The notes beneath the pieces were generated by a model. It searched no databases, had not been told where the DNA came from, and was given only the letters and a program-made list of their open reading frames with translations. This document shows, piece after piece, positions 44,589-52,628 of a DNA stretch of 64,000 bases. How positions within the stretch are numbered: the first letter of the stretch is position 1; each line of letters starts with the position of its first letter. The stretch is from Fretibacter rubidus (lineage in GTDB: Bacteria; Pseudomonadota; Alphaproteobacteria; Caulobacterales; Maricaulaceae): assembly GCF_041429785.1 (NCBI RefSeq), contig NZ_CP163423.1, positions 2,790,001-2,854,000 on the forward strand. The letters are read 5' to 3'. Position numbers and translations under genes: made by a program.

Positions 44589-45530
44589 ATGAACACGCCT
44601 TTGAAAATGCCTGCGGCAGACTGTTTAGCGTTATTTTTAGCCCATCTGTTGGGCGAGCGTCGCTTGGCCGATAAAACGGTCGAGGCTTATCAGCGCGACA
44701 TTGGCGATTTTTTAGGGTTTATCACAGACCATACAGGTCAAGATGTGACGCTGGTTGACTTGGGCGCTTTGAAGGTTACGGATTTTCGAGCCTATCTTGC
44801 GCATCGGCGGCGCGGGGATAAGGCGCTGTCAAGCAGTTCGATTGGGCGGCACCTCTCGGCACTGCGGACTTTTTTTCGCTACATTGAACGGCGCTGGGAT
44901 ATACGCAATGACGCGCTGGCGCTGATTAAAGGCCCGCGTGCCAAACGCCCTTTGCCCAAGGCATTATCTGTGTCAGGCGCGCAGCAAATGATGGACGGCG
45001 GGCTAAACCCTGAGCGCGAGGCCTGGATAGAGGCCCGCAATGTCGCGGTCATGAGCCTTTTGTACGGGGCGGGGCTGCGTATATCCGAAGCGCTGTCTTT
45101 AACGTCGTCGCAAACCCCGCTTGGTGATACGCTAGTCATCACGGGTAAGGGCGGTAAGTCCCGCCTAGTGCCGATACTGTCCGTTGTGGCAGAGGCTGTA
45201 GCGCGCTATCAATCATTATGCCCGTTTAGCGTTGCGCCTGACGCACCAATGTTTCGCGGCGCGCGCGGCGGCGTATTAAATCCGCGCATTATCCAAGGCG
45301 AAATGCAAAATTTGCGCGCGGCTTTTGGTTTGCCCGATAGCGCGACACCCCACGCGCTTCGCCATAGCTTTGCCACCCATTTGCTGGCGGGTGGTGGGGA
45401 CCTTCGCACGATACAACAGCTTTTGGGTCACGCTAGTCTATCCACAACACAGCGCTATACCGATGTGGACGGGGCCGCTTTAATACGGGTGCATAAAGCC
45501 GCCCATCCTAGGGCGAAAATCTCGCGCTAA
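44589..45530 (+). CDS. xerC: XerC-like site-specific tyrosine recombinase
   Basis: This 313-residue recombinase has an N-terminal SAM-like DNA-binding domain and the catalytic R-K-H-R-H-Y set: Arg in YGAGLRISEAL, Lys in TGKGGKSRLVP, HALRHSFATHLL, LLGHASLSTTQRYT with the nucleophilic tyrosine. Length and motifs match XerC, which with XerD resolves chromosome dimers at dif. No integrase-specific arm-binding domain or att site is visible nearby. It converges with the SMR gene, overlapping by 4 bases. Confidence 0.92.
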   Translation: MNTPLKMPAADCLALFLAHLLGERRLADKTVEAYQRDIGDFLGFITDHTGQDVTLVDLGALKVTDFRAYLAHRRRGDKALSSSSIGRHLSALRTFFRYIERRWDIRNDALALIKGPRAKRPLPKALSVSGAQQMMDGGLNPEREAWIEARNVAVMSLLYGAGLRISEALSLTSSQTPLGDTLVITGKGGKSRLVPILSVVAEAVARYQSLCPFSVAPDAPMFRGARGGVLNPRIIQGEMQNLRAAFGLPDSATPHALRHSFATHLLAGGGDLRTIQQLLGHASLSTTQRYTDVDGAALIRVHKAAHPRAKISR

Positions 45531-45850
45531 TGCTGTGTGGTTAGGTTAAGCCCAACCGCACCGATGAGTATCAATCCGATAAAGCCGTATTGGGTTAGCG
45601 CGAGTTTTTGATCAAACAATAATATCGATAGGGCGGCGGCGCAAACAATCCCCATACCCGCCCAAATGGCGTAGGCTACACCAACGGGAATGACTTTGAT
45701 CGCGGGGGCTAACATCCAAAAGCATATGGAGTAACACGCAATAGAGGCCATACCGATGCCGACTTTTTCAAACCCATTTGAGGCTTTCAGTAGCATGGTG
45801 CCTGTCACTTCAAACACAATGGCTAACCCCAAAAACATCCAAGCATTCAT
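45527..45850 (-). CDS. SMR-family small multidrug/guanidinium-type exporter
   Basis: This 107-residue protein has four transmembrane helices. The essential membrane glutamate is Glu14 in AIVFEVTGTMLLKASNGF, and PVGVAYAIWAGMGIV in helix 3 is the family signature. SMR proteins work as antiparallel dimers driven by protons. An AAGGAC ribosome site lies 8 bases before the ATG. Whether it exports quaternary amines (EmrE/QacE) or guanidinium (Gdx) is not decided by the motifs seen; VAYAIWAGMG occurs in both groups. Confidence 0.92.
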   Translation of the reverse strand: MNAWMFLGLAIVFEVTGTMLLKASNGFEKVGIGMASIACYSICFWMLAPAIKVIPVGVAYAIWAGMGIVCAAALSILLFDQKLALTQYGFIGLILIGAVGLNLTTQH

Positions 45851-45886
45851 GACATTTGTCCTTTCTGACTAACCGTCTTCAAATAT

Positions 45887-45916
45887 GGCTTTGCCGCTCA
45901 AAAGAACGGCAAAGCC
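45887..45916 (-). terminator. Hairpin after the DUF2141 gene
   Basis: GGCTTTGCCG (45887-45896) and CGGCAAAGCC (45907-45916) form a perfect 10-bp stem with a 10-base loop. On the minus strand it follows the DUF2141 stop by 18 bases and is trailed by ATATTTG, a weak U tract. Confidence 0.6.
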
Positions 45917-45934
45917 TAGTTTATAAAGATGACC

Positions 45935-46426
45935 TTAGTTGGGATAGATCATCGACACTGTGACGTCTTTTCCGGCCATAGGAACCGTGACTTTGACATC
46001 GTCAAATTTTGGCGCTCGGTCAGTAGGGACTGTGCCTGATGCGCCCCAACCATCCTCGGGTTGATAACGCTCGTTCATGGAAAAGACACCGTCATTATCC
46101 AGATCATGCCAAAGGGATACGGCGTAATCATCAACGACGTCCACATTAACCATGGCCCGCATTGTGCCTGATGTCGTGGATTTTAGCACAACACCATGCC
46201 CTTTAATGCCTTGATACTGTCCGCGTTTTTGCACGGATATGTAAAGCGGCACATCCCCTGCCCGCACATTCTCAATCGTAATGCTGACGGGGATGGTACC
46301 GTCATTAGAGTGACCGCTGGACGCGAAGGCTGGCACGCCTGCGTTTAAAGATAAAGCGGCGAGCAAGGCCAATAGCCCTCCTTTACCGATAGACCGTTTT
46401 GGCTTGAGTTTTGACTTAACAAACAT
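45935..46426 (-). CDS. Exported DUF2141 protein
   Basis: This 163-residue protein has a long basic N-terminus, a hydrophobic export helix (GGLLALLAALSLNAGVPAFA) and a β-sandwich DUF2141 domain (VSITIENVRAGDVPLYISVQ; LWHDLDNDGVFSMNERYQPEDGWG). The aspartate-rich loop DLDNDGVF may bind calcium. The family has no fixed function and is common next to membrane-associated genes. The gene is divergent from a membrane protein/regulator pair, with two identical-type palindromes in the gap. Confidence 0.88.
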   Translation of the reverse strand: MFVKSKLKPKRSIGKGGLLALLAALSLNAGVPAFASSGHSNDGTIPVSITIENVRAGDVPLYISVQKRGQYQGIKGHGVVLKSTTSGTMRAMVNVDVVDDYAVSLWHDLDNDGVFSMNERYQPEDGWGASGTVPTDRAPKFDDVKVTVPMAGKDVTVSMIYPN

Positions 46427-46447
46427 AATCGTCTCCTTTCATAAATT

Positions 46448-46464
46448 AGTTTGTATTTCAAACT
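46448..46464. promoter_or_regulatory. Operator 1, palindrome AGTTTG-N5-CAAACT
   Basis: AGTTTGTATTTCAAACT is a 17-bp palindrome in the divergent promoter region. A second copy lies 28 bp away centre to centre. A TTGACA at 46464-46469 overlaps its last base and may be the -35 element of the plus-strand operon, so a bound repressor would block it. Confidence 0.72.
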
Positions 46465-46475
46465 TGACACAATTA

Positions 46476-46492
46476 AGTTTGTATTGCAAACT
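46476..46492. promoter_or_regulatory. Operator 2, palindrome AGTTTG-N5-CAAACT
   Basis: AGTTTGTATTGCAAACT repeats operator 1 with one difference in the 17 bases. The pair flanks the presumed core promoter of the membrane/regulator operon and of the DUF2141 gene. The likely reader is the winged-helix regulator encoded at 47157-47504. Confidence 0.72.
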
Positions 46493-46558
46493 AATTTTAG
46501 TTAAAAAATGACAATTATTTTTCTGCGGTTCCCCAACGGGCCCTATATGGAGACAAAA

Positions 46559-47179
46559 ATGACGAAATCAGATCTTATCGCTGACCTTAATTATGCCAGT
46601 GCCATTGCAAAGGACGGCGCGCATGGCCCGCTTTTGGGCGGCTCTATAGGATTGATGTGGGGCGTATTAATTATCCCAACCCTTATTTTTCATGGTCTGA
46701 CCATGATGGGTAAAACGCCTATTCCGCTGGAAAACATTGGCCTTGTTTGGGCGGCTTACGGATTAATCGGTGGGATACTCAACGGCATATTAGGGCGGCG
46801 CGTTGGTCGCAAAGCGGGCGCAGGCTCCACCCTTAATAAGGTTAGCGGTGCGATGGGCATTTCTATGGGTGTGATTATATTCAGCTACGCCATTGCAACA
46901 GTTTATGTGACCGCAACGCAAGGCTTACCAATCTTTACATATGCAACGATAATGGTGCTTGCCTTTGCGCTGGGGTGCATGAATTTCGCAACGCTCGCTA
47001 AAATAACGGGGCAACGCTATTTAAAAATTGGGGCGCTTATATCGGGTATTTTTATGGTCATCTGTATGATGAATGTCACCACGATTAGCGTCTATTTCAT
47101 CGCAGCTTTCGGCGTGCTTTGCACACAGGTCATTCCCGGCATTATCGAAATGAACAATGAGCGCCGCCATGCCGCATAA
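46559..47179 (+). CDS. Six-helix membrane protein of an autoregulated locus
   Basis: From the ATG at 46559 (GGAG site 7 bases upstream) the protein has 206 residues. A short polar N-terminus (MTKSDLIADLNYASAIAKDG) is followed by about six hydrophobic helices. I recognise no named family beyond membrane proteins that accompany small winged-helix regulators. The next gene begins inside its 3' end (overlap 23 bases), so the two are translationally coupled and likely act together, perhaps with the membrane protein as signal partner. Confidence 0.72.
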   Translation: MTKSDLIADLNYASAIAKDGAHGPLLGGSIGLMWGVLIIPTLIFHGLTMMGKTPIPLENIGLVWAAYGLIGGILNGILGRRVGRKAGAGSTLNKVSGAMGISMGVIIFSYAIATVYVTATQGLPIFTYATIMVLAFALGCMNFATLAKITGQRYLKIGALISGIFMVICMMNVTTISVYFIAAFGVLCTQVIPGIIEMNNERRHAA

Positions 47180-47504
47180 AGAAAACGCAGAGAATACAGG
47201 GGCCGACCACGATATCCCTATTGATGCGATTGATGATGTTATTCACGGACGATTACGGCTTGGCATTATGGCCTATCTATCAGCGGTGAACCCCGCGAGC
47301 TTTCCCGAACTGCTCGACAAGACAGGGACAAGTAACGGCAATCTATCGACCCATCTTACCAAGCTGGAAGCGGCAGGCTATATCCGCCAAGACAAGGGCT
47401 ATAAAGGCAAACGCCCGCAAACATTAGTGCATTTGACCAATGGGGGCCGCGCGGCATGGATAAATTATCTGGATGCGATGCGCGCGCTCTTGGGTGACCC
47501 ATAA
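47157..47504 (+). CDS. Winged-helix transcriptional regulator (MarR/ArsR-like, HTH_27 type)
   Basis: This 115-residue protein has one winged helix: VIHGRLRLGIMAYL, then FPELLDKTGTSNGNLSTHLTKLEAAGYI as the helix-turn-helix, and KGKRPQTLVHLTNGGRAAW as the wing. No metal-binding Cys/His set is seen. The neighbouring twin palindromes at 46448-46492 suggest that it represses its own operon and the divergent DUF2141 gene. The stop codon overlaps the U tract of a minus-strand terminator. Confidence 0.85.
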   Translation: MSAAMPHKENAENTGADHDIPIDAIDDVIHGRLRLGIMAYLSAVNPASFPELLDKTGTSNGNLSTHLTKLEAAGYIRQDKGYKGKRPQTLVHLTNGGRAAWINYLDAMRALLGDP

Positions 47505-47538
47505 TAAAAATGCCCGGGCCATGCTCCTGGCCCGGGCA
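47501..47538 (-). terminator. Intrinsic terminator of the candidate small RNA
   Basis: The perfect 10-bp stem 47511-47520/47529-47538 (loop of 8 bases containing AGGAG on the minus strand) is followed on the minus strand by TTTTTATTAT. On the plus strand it lies 6 bases after the regulator stop and may also end that transcript, although no T run follows there. Confidence 0.85.
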
Positions 47539-47586
47539 GTCTCTGAAGGGGTATCAGAACGCAGCGGCTGGAAGAAACCGTTGCGC
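47501..47586 (-). ncRNA. Candidate three-hairpin small RNA
   Basis: On the minus strand about 85 bases fold into three successive hairpins. Hairpin 1: 47578-47585 with 47560-47567 (CGCA/TGCG and CGG/CCG, one mismatch), loop TTTCTTCCAG. Hairpin 2: TCTGA (47554-47558) with TCAGA (47542-47546), loop TACCCCT. Hairpin 3: a perfect 10-bp GC stem (TGCCCGGGCC/GGCCCGGGCA) and TTTTTATTAT, an ideal intrinsic terminator. A promoter-like pair lies just upstream and no minus-strand gene feeds into it. The two pyrimidine-rich loops could pair with Shine-Dalgarno sequences, as in several rhizobial and Rhodobacter sRNAs. Transcription has not been shown. Confidence 0.55.
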
Positions 47587-47588
47587 AC

Positions 47589-47617
47589 CTTATAACTAAC
47601 TCAGTTTATATTCTGAC
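47589..47617 (-). promoter_or_regulatory. Putative promoter of the small RNA
   Basis: On the minus strand GTCAGA (47612-47617) and TATAAG (47589-47594) are 17 bases apart, an acceptable sigma-70 spacing, and point into the hairpin series. Confidence 0.45.
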
Positions 47618-47620
47618 GCT

Positions 47621-47634
47621 GTGACGTGCGTCAC
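47621..47634. promoter_or_regulatory. Palindrome GTGACG-N2-CGTCAC upstream of the small RNA promoter
   Basis: GTGACGTGCGTCAC has perfect 6-bp arms. It is centred about 45 bases upstream of the presumed small RNA start, the place of an activator binding site next to a -35 element. It also lies about 90 bases upstream of the phnA start. The binding protein is unknown. Confidence 0.45.
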
Positions 47635-47716
47635 GCTTTTCTAGGAATTATCTTGGCCTAATCCTGACAATCCCTTAAGGCACATTTTTGATCATGTGCT
47701 ACCCTAGGAGCTATCG

Positions 47717-48244
47717 ATGTCCGCCCCCTGCCCCCTTTGCGAAACTGCGGTTGCTACGCAAGATTATAGCGTCCCGGAAACACCTGCCCCTATCACCTTA
47801 AAGCTTTGTGAAAACTGCCACGCAGCGTTGGATATGCCCGCCGCTAACGCCGCTCATTGGCAATGCCTGACGGTAACAATGTGGTCAGAGGTCGAGGGCG
47901 CACAAGTCACCGCTTACCGTATTTTCAAAGCCTTGCCATCAGAAGCCTTTGCCCAAGACGCACTCGATATGCTGTATCTTGATCCTGATACACAAAGCTG
48001 GGCCGACAGCTTTGCTTATCCTGTGCCCAATGCCAATCCAACTTTGGATTCAAATGGGACATTTTTAGCGGCGGGTGACAATGTCACGCTGATTAAGGAT
48101 TTACCCGTCAAAGGCGCGGGCTTTACCGCCAAGCGCGGCACAGTTGTGCGTGGTATTTCGTTGACCGATAATCCAGAGCATATCGAAGGCCGGGTCAATG
48201 GTCAGCGCATCGTCATCATCAGCGCCTTTGTGAAAAAGGGCTAA
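47717..48244 (+). CDS. PhnA-type zinc-ribbon protein
   Basis: This 175-residue protein has an N-terminal zinc ribbon (CPLCETAV ... CENCHAAL) and the C-terminal PhnA/YjdM domain (LDSNGTFLAAGDNVTLIKDL; KRGTVVRGISLTDNPEHIEG). The name comes from proximity to the phosphonate operon in E. coli, but no phosphonate pathway is implied here, and an RNA- or nucleotide-binding role is equally possible. An AGGAG site lies before the ATG. Confidence 0.9.
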   Translation: MSAPCPLCETAVATQDYSVPETPAPITLKLCENCHAALDMPAANAAHWQCLTVTMWSEVEGAQVTAYRIFKALPSEAFAQDALDMLYLDPDTQSWADSFAYPVPNANPTLDSNGTFLAAGDNVTLIKDLPVKGAGFTAKRGTVVRGISLTDNPEHIEGRVNGQRIVIISAFVKKG

Positions 48245-48255
48245 GGCCCGACACT

Positions 48256-49242
48256 TTATGTGAGGCGAATATTCAAACGGTAAGCCAGCGCAACAAGTAG
48301 TAATAATAACACGCACCAGACAATAATATTGAGCCGTTGCGCGCGCCCTGCTTTTTGCTGACTTGTCCAGCGGCGCGGACGCAAACCTTTATAGGCAAAA
48401 ACCAGTTGCGCCGATAAAATTGCGCAGACAACATTTAGCCCCAACAGTAACGCCGCCCCCTGCGCGCGGTCATAATCTCCAGCCCCCAAAAACAACGCCG
48501 AAGCGACAGAGGGCGGCAATAAGGCCACGGCCACCATCACCCCAACCAAAGCCGACGAAATCCCCGTGGATAATGACAGCGCCGCCGCAGCCCCTGATGC
48601 GAGCGCAAGCACCACTATTTCAGGGCCGATAACGGCCCGCGATGTCAGCTCTAAGCTTTCCATATTCACAGGGACAATCAACGTTAAAGCGAGCGCGAAC
48701 ACAAAACCGACGACTAATCCTGTGACCGCCGTTTTTGAAGCCTTACGCATGAGTGACATATCCCCCAGCGCTGTCGCCAAAGCGAAGGCCAAGATTGGAC
48801 CTAGCAGCGGGGCAATCACCATCGCCGCAATGACAATGGCGACACTGTCCCCATTAAGGCCAATCGCCGCCACGATGGAGGACAAAACAGTCAGCAGAAT
48901 AAAATCGGAATTCAGCGTGCAGTCGCGGTCGACCTTGGCGTATAATTCCTCACGCAAAGATGTCGTGCTGACTTTTTCGTCTGTGGGTTCTGGCGCTTCG
49001 GGGCGGGGCAATGTGGCCTCGACGGGCAGAACAACGACCCGCCAATCGGGCGAACCAGACAGCAAGCTTTGCAAATCATCGACAAGACCTTGGCCGCGCC
49101 CAGTTTCGACAACAATCTCAATGGCCTTTTCAAACCGGCCGTAACCACTATCCACGGACCAATCCACAGGGTTCGCGCGTTCGACAATGGCTATCACCGC
49201 GTCGGCTTTATCGGCAGGAAAATTGGCTTTTATAAATCGCAT
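48256..49242 (-). CDS. DUF389 (TIGR00341) membrane protein
   Basis: From the ATG at 49242 the protein has 328 residues. The N-terminal cytoplasmic part resembles a ferredoxin-like domain (RFIKANFPADKADAVIAIVE), and the C-terminal DUF389 part has about seven transmembrane helices with FILLTVLSSIVAAIGLNGDSV and MVIAPLLGPILAFALATALGD, the family signature. The function is unknown. An upstream extension is open but has no ribosome site. The gene converges with phnA. Confidence 0.88.
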   Translation of the reverse strand: MRFIKANFPADKADAVIAIVERANPVDWSVDSGYGRFEKAIEIVVETGRGQGLVDDLQSLLSGSPDWRVVVLPVEATLPRPEAPEPTDEKVSTTSLREELYAKVDRDCTLNSDFILLTVLSSIVAAIGLNGDSVAIVIAAMVIAPLLGPILAFALATALGDMSLMRKASKTAVTGLVVGFVFALALTLIVPVNMESLELTSRAVIGPEIVVLALASGAAAALSLSTGISSALVGVMVAVALLPPSVASALFLGAGDYDRAQGAALLLGLNVVCAILSAQLVFAYKGLRPRRWTSQQKAGRAQRLNIIVWCVLLLLLVALAYRLNIRLT

Positions 49243-49344
49243 GATGCGTTGTAGCGGGACACGATTAAATTGCAAGCATGGCCAAATCACCCCCTTAAAA
49301 ATCACCCCTTGCCCCGACTGCGATATTTTGGCAGTTTGCACGCA

Positions 49345-49464
49345 TTAACCGCGAGGGGAAGCGTGTTAGGGACAGGGCAAAGCCCACCCACACGGCCAAC
49401 TTCACTTAACGCGAGGGGAAGCGTGCCACTGGCCAATCGGTCACCTCCGGCGCGGCCAACTTCA
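49345..49464. repeat. Two 60-bp degenerate tandem units ahead of hppA
   Basis: GCGAGGGGAAGCGTG occurs at 49351-49365 and 49411-49425, and GGCCAACTTCA at 49394-49404 and 49454-49464: both pairs are exactly 60 bases apart, so two units of 60 bp lie in tandem with diverged centres. A small GGGC/GCCC hairpin occurs in the first unit. They fill most of the gap between DUF389 and hppA and would lie in the hppA leader. The stretch is open in one frame but lacks a ribosome site, so I do not call it coding. Confidence 0.7.
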
Positions 49465-49516
49465 TAACAACAGAGGTCAGGTGCATTCGCGCCGCCTTTT
49501 AAATATGGGGAGTGTT

Positions 49517-51646
49517 ATGGACACGACACTTATGTTAATTATTGCGGCGGGCATTATTGCCGTCGTTTACGGGGTCATTACCCGTGCTAGCCTGATGAAG
49601 GCCAGCACCGGCAATGAGCGTATGAATGAAATTGCTGGCGCCATTCAAGAAGGCGCGAAAGCTTATTTAAACAAACAATATAAAACGATTGCGATTGTCG
49701 GTGTGTTTGTCACCGTGCTTTTGTTCTTGTTTTTCCGCAACGCAATCGCGCCCGTTGGCTTTGTGCTCGGCGCGGTTTTGTCGGGTATTGCAGGCTATGT
49801 CGGTATGCTGGTTTCTGTGCAGGCCAATGTCCGCACAACAGAAGCCTCTCGCCAGTCACTCGGCGCGGGCTTGAACATTGCGTTTAAAGCCGGCGCGATT
49901 ACGGGTATGCTTGTGGCGGGTCTCGCCCTGCTTGGCCTCGCTGTTTATTACTACGTATTGACGGGTCCTATGGGCGCGAATGAGCGCGGCGTGATTGACG
50001 GTCTTGTCTCGCTCTCACTGGGTGCGTCACTGATTTCTGTCTTTGCGCGTCTTGGCGGCGGTATCTTTACCAAAGGGGCTGACGTTGGTGGTGATTTGGT
50101 CGGCAAAGTCGAAGCCGGCATTCCCGAAGACGACCCCCGCAACCCCGCAACGATTGCCGATAACGTTGGTGATAATGTGGGTGACTGCGCCGGTATGGCG
50201 GCCGATTTGTTCGAGACTTATGTCGTGACAATTGCCGCGACTATGGTGCTTGGCTCCATTATCTTCTCTGGTGTTGGGCAGCTTGCGCTTTATCCCATGG
50301 CGATTGGTGCAGCCTGTATCGTGACATCAATTATTGGCACATATTTCGTTCGCCTCTCCAAAGGGTCTGACAATGTGATGGGTGCTTTATATAAAGGGTT
50401 GATCGTCACAGGTATTCTATCGATTGCCGCCATTTACGGGGTAACGTCATATCTACTCGGTATGGGCGAGATTGCGGGCACGCCGTTCTCTGGTATGGAT
50501 TTGTTCCTTTGCGGCGTCGTGGGTCTGATTATTACAGGCCTTATCGTGATGATCACAGAATATTACACGGGCACAAAGTTCCGCCCAGTACGCTCTGTCG
50601 CGGAAGCCTCTGAATCAGGTCACGGTACAAATGTCATCCAAGGCCTCGCGGTCTCTATGGAGGCGACCGCCATTCCGGTTCTGATTATCGTCTTTGGTAT
50701 TATCGCAACCTATAGCCTTGGCGGCCTTTACGGCATTGCCATTGCCGTCACAGCCATGCTTGGTGTGGCAGGTATGATTGTTGCGCTTGATGCGTTCGGC
50801 CCTGTAACAGATAACGCAGGCGGCATTGCCGAAATGGCAGAGCTTCCTTCCGAAGTCCGTAACACAACCGATATGCTTGACGCTGTGGGTAACACCACCA
50901 AAGCCGTGACTAAAGGTTACGCCATTGGCTCTGCTGGTCTTGGCGCGCTTGTGCTCTTTGCCGCCTTTTACAAAGACATTGAATATTTCGCAGCGAAAGC
51001 TGAGCCCGGAACATTCTTTGACGGCCTGGGTACGCTGACGTTCAGCTTGACGGATCCTTACGTGATTGTCGGTCTGTTTATTGGTGGCCTTCTGCCTTAC
51101 CTTTTCGGGGCTTGGGCGATGCAATCTGTTGGCCGTGCGGCTGGCGCGATTGTTGAGGAAGTCCGTCGTCAGTTCAAAGCTGACCCGGGTATCATGGCAG
51201 GGACATCACGTCCAGATTACGCGCGGGCAGTTGACCTTTTGACGGGTGCGGCGATTAAGGAAATGATCAAACCGTCACTTCTGCCAATCCTCGCCCCGAT
51301 TGTTTTGTTCTTTGTTATTCAGTTCATCGCAACTGCGGTGACAGGTGACAAAGTTGCGGGCAATGCGGCGGCGCTCTCTGCGCTGGGTGCGATGCTGCTG
51401 GGTGTTATCGTGACAGGTCTGTTTGTGGCGCTTTCCATGACCGCTGGTGGCGGCGCATGGGATAATGCCAAAAAATATATCGAAGACGGCAATCACGGCG
51501 GCAAGGGCTCAGAAGCCCATAAAGCGTCTGTTACAGGCGACACCGTCGGCGATCCCTATAAGGATACAGCCGGCCCCGCCGTCAACCCGATGATTAAAAT
51601 TACCAACATCATCGCGCTTCTTCTGATTGCTGTCTTGGCGCATTAG
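49517..51646 (+). CDS. hppA: Membrane proton-pumping inorganic pyrophosphatase (K+-independent type)
   Basis: This enzyme hydrolyses pyrophosphate and exports protons. From the ATG at 49517 (GGGGAG upstream) it has 709 residues and about 16 transmembrane helices. The substrate site is [20 protein letters not shown] with [19 protein letters not shown], and the second acidic cluster is [19 protein letters not shown]. The stretch [18 protein letters not shown] carries the lysine found in K+-independent enzymes, where K+-dependent ones have alanine. It has its own terminator downstream. Confidence 0.97.
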   Translation: MDTTLMLIIAAGIIAVVYGVITRASLMKASTGNERMNEIAGAIQEGAKAYLNKQYKTIAIVGVFVTVLLFLFFRNAIAPVGFVLGAVLSGIAGYVGMLVSVQANVRTTEASRQSLGAGLNIAFKAGAITGMLVAGLALLGLAVYYYVLTGPMGANERGVIDGLVSLSLGASLISVFARLGGGIFTKGADVGGDLVGKVEAGIPEDDPRNPATIADNVGDNVGDCAGMAADLFETYVVTIAATMVLGSIIFSGVGQLALYPMAIGAACIVTSIIGTYFVRLSKGSDNVMGALYKGLIVTGILSIAAIYGVTSYLLGMGEIAGTPFSGMDLFLCGVVGLIITGLIVMITEYYTGTKFRPVRSVAEASESGHGTNVIQGLAVSMEATAIPVLIIVFGIIATYSLGGLYGIAIAVTAMLGVAGMIVALDAFGPVTDNAGGIAEMAELPSEVRNTTDMLDAVGNTTKAVTKGYAIGSAGLGALVLFAAFYKDIEYFAAKAEPGTFFDGLGTLTFSLTDPYVIVGLFIGGLLPYLFGAWAMQSVGRAAGAIVEEVRRQFKADPGIMAGTSRPDYARAVDLLTGAAIKEMIKPSLLPILAPIVLFFVIQFIATAVTGDKVAGNAAALSALGAMLLGVIVTGLFVALSMTAGGGAWDNAKKYIEDGNHGGKGSEAHKASVTGDTVGDPYKDTAGPAVNPMIKITNIIALLLIAVLAH

Positions 51647-51666
51647 ACGAAGGTAATAAACCAAAC

Positions 51667-51702
51667 AAAGCCCGCCCCGGTCATCCGGCGGCGGGCTTTT
51701 TC
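51667..51702 (+). terminator. hppA terminator
   Basis: AAAGCCCGCC (51667-51676) pairs perfectly with GGCGGGCTTT (51690-51699), and the stem ends in a run of five T. It begins 20 bases after the hppA stop. Confidence 0.9.
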
Positions 51703-51730
51703 GTAGTGGTAGACAGGATAGTCAGTTCGT

Positions 51731-52579
51731 TTACTGCCCCAAAATCCAGCCTTCTGTGCGAGTGACAATATCCCGCTCCATATCCGACAAACCAAAGGCC
51801 GATAGTTTGTCCAAAAGCGCGCCTGTTTTATCCCAATTGGCAAAATCACGAGCGACAGAAATAACTTGAGCGGCATCAAGGATGTCGTGCGCGTCTGTAT
51901 CGACCACGTGGGAGCTGGGATATATTTCGACCAGTGTCACCGACTTTGAGAAATCACCTGATAGCTTGGTCTCAAACGGCCAGACGGCGATATGGCTGCC
52001 GATGTCGGGATCAGATATCAAGCCGTGCAGCGCCGCCATGCCGAGTATCGACTGGCTGCCGACGGCACCGTTATAGGCCAATTGGAAAATAGACTTTGCG
52101 CCTTTGGTCCTTGTTTCGACGATGCGGTGCTGCGCAGTAGACGGCGGTAAATCCACAGGTCGTTTTGGGCCAAGGTTGTCATAGCTATGTTGCCAAGGGT
52201 GCCCCCAAAACGGTCCCTCAGACAAGCCTATCGCCCGGTTCATTTTACCTGCAACCTCAAAACGGTTGTTTATATTCTGTGGCCCGTTTGTCACATGTTG
52301 CGCCAGATAAGCCCAAAGGCTGCGCCAATGATTATCGCCGCATATCGCCTGACTAATGCCGGCTGGGTAGCCAAAAGCGAAATCAAATCCGATGAGCAGC
52401 CGTTCATCATGGGCGATGGCTTGGCTGATACGCGCGCGCAAGGTCTGCATGGCCTCAAAGCGTGTCGGGATATTGGACGGAGCGTGTCCAGATTCTGCGG
52501 CCCAAATACTGTCTTTGCCCATTGTCGGCGCATTGGCCGCAGACCAGTCCACAGCGATGTAATGGGTAAAGAGAGGCAT
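51731..52579 (-). CDS. DUF429-like RNase H-fold hypothetical protein
   Basis: From the ATG at 52579 the protein has 282 residues. The N-terminal strand YIAVDWSAANAP and the later FDFAFGYPAGIS place acidic residues as in the RNase H-like fold of DUF429-type proteins, and LVEIYPSSHVV is the third strand. A conserved-looking SEGPFWGHPWQ loop may hold the active site. No membrane or signal segment is seen. The biochemical role is unknown. It converges with hppA. Confidence 0.65.
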   Translation of the reverse strand: MPLFTHYIAVDWSAANAPTMGKDSIWAAESGHAPSNIPTRFEAMQTLRARISQAIAHDERLLIGFDFAFGYPAGISQAICGDNHWRSLWAYLAQHVTNGPQNINNRFEVAGKMNRAIGLSEGPFWGHPWQHSYDNLGPKRPVDLPPSTAQHRIVETRTKGAKSIFQLAYNGAVGSQSILGMAALHGLISDPDIGSHIAVWPFETKLSGDFSKSVTLVEIYPSSHVVDTDAHDILDAAQVISVARDFANWDKTGALLDKLSAFGLSDMERDIVTRTEGWILGQ

Positions 52580-52628
52580 GAGGCACGGTATCACACGCGC
52601 CCCATGCTTCAACATTCTTTATTATAGC

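Noticed and set aside
49270-49467. 65-codon plus-strand frame over the 60-bp repeats with a repeated ARGSV...RPTS pattern
   Set aside because: The peptide repeat merely reflects the DNA repeat; no ribosome site, no recognisable family, and hppA has a better start right after it.
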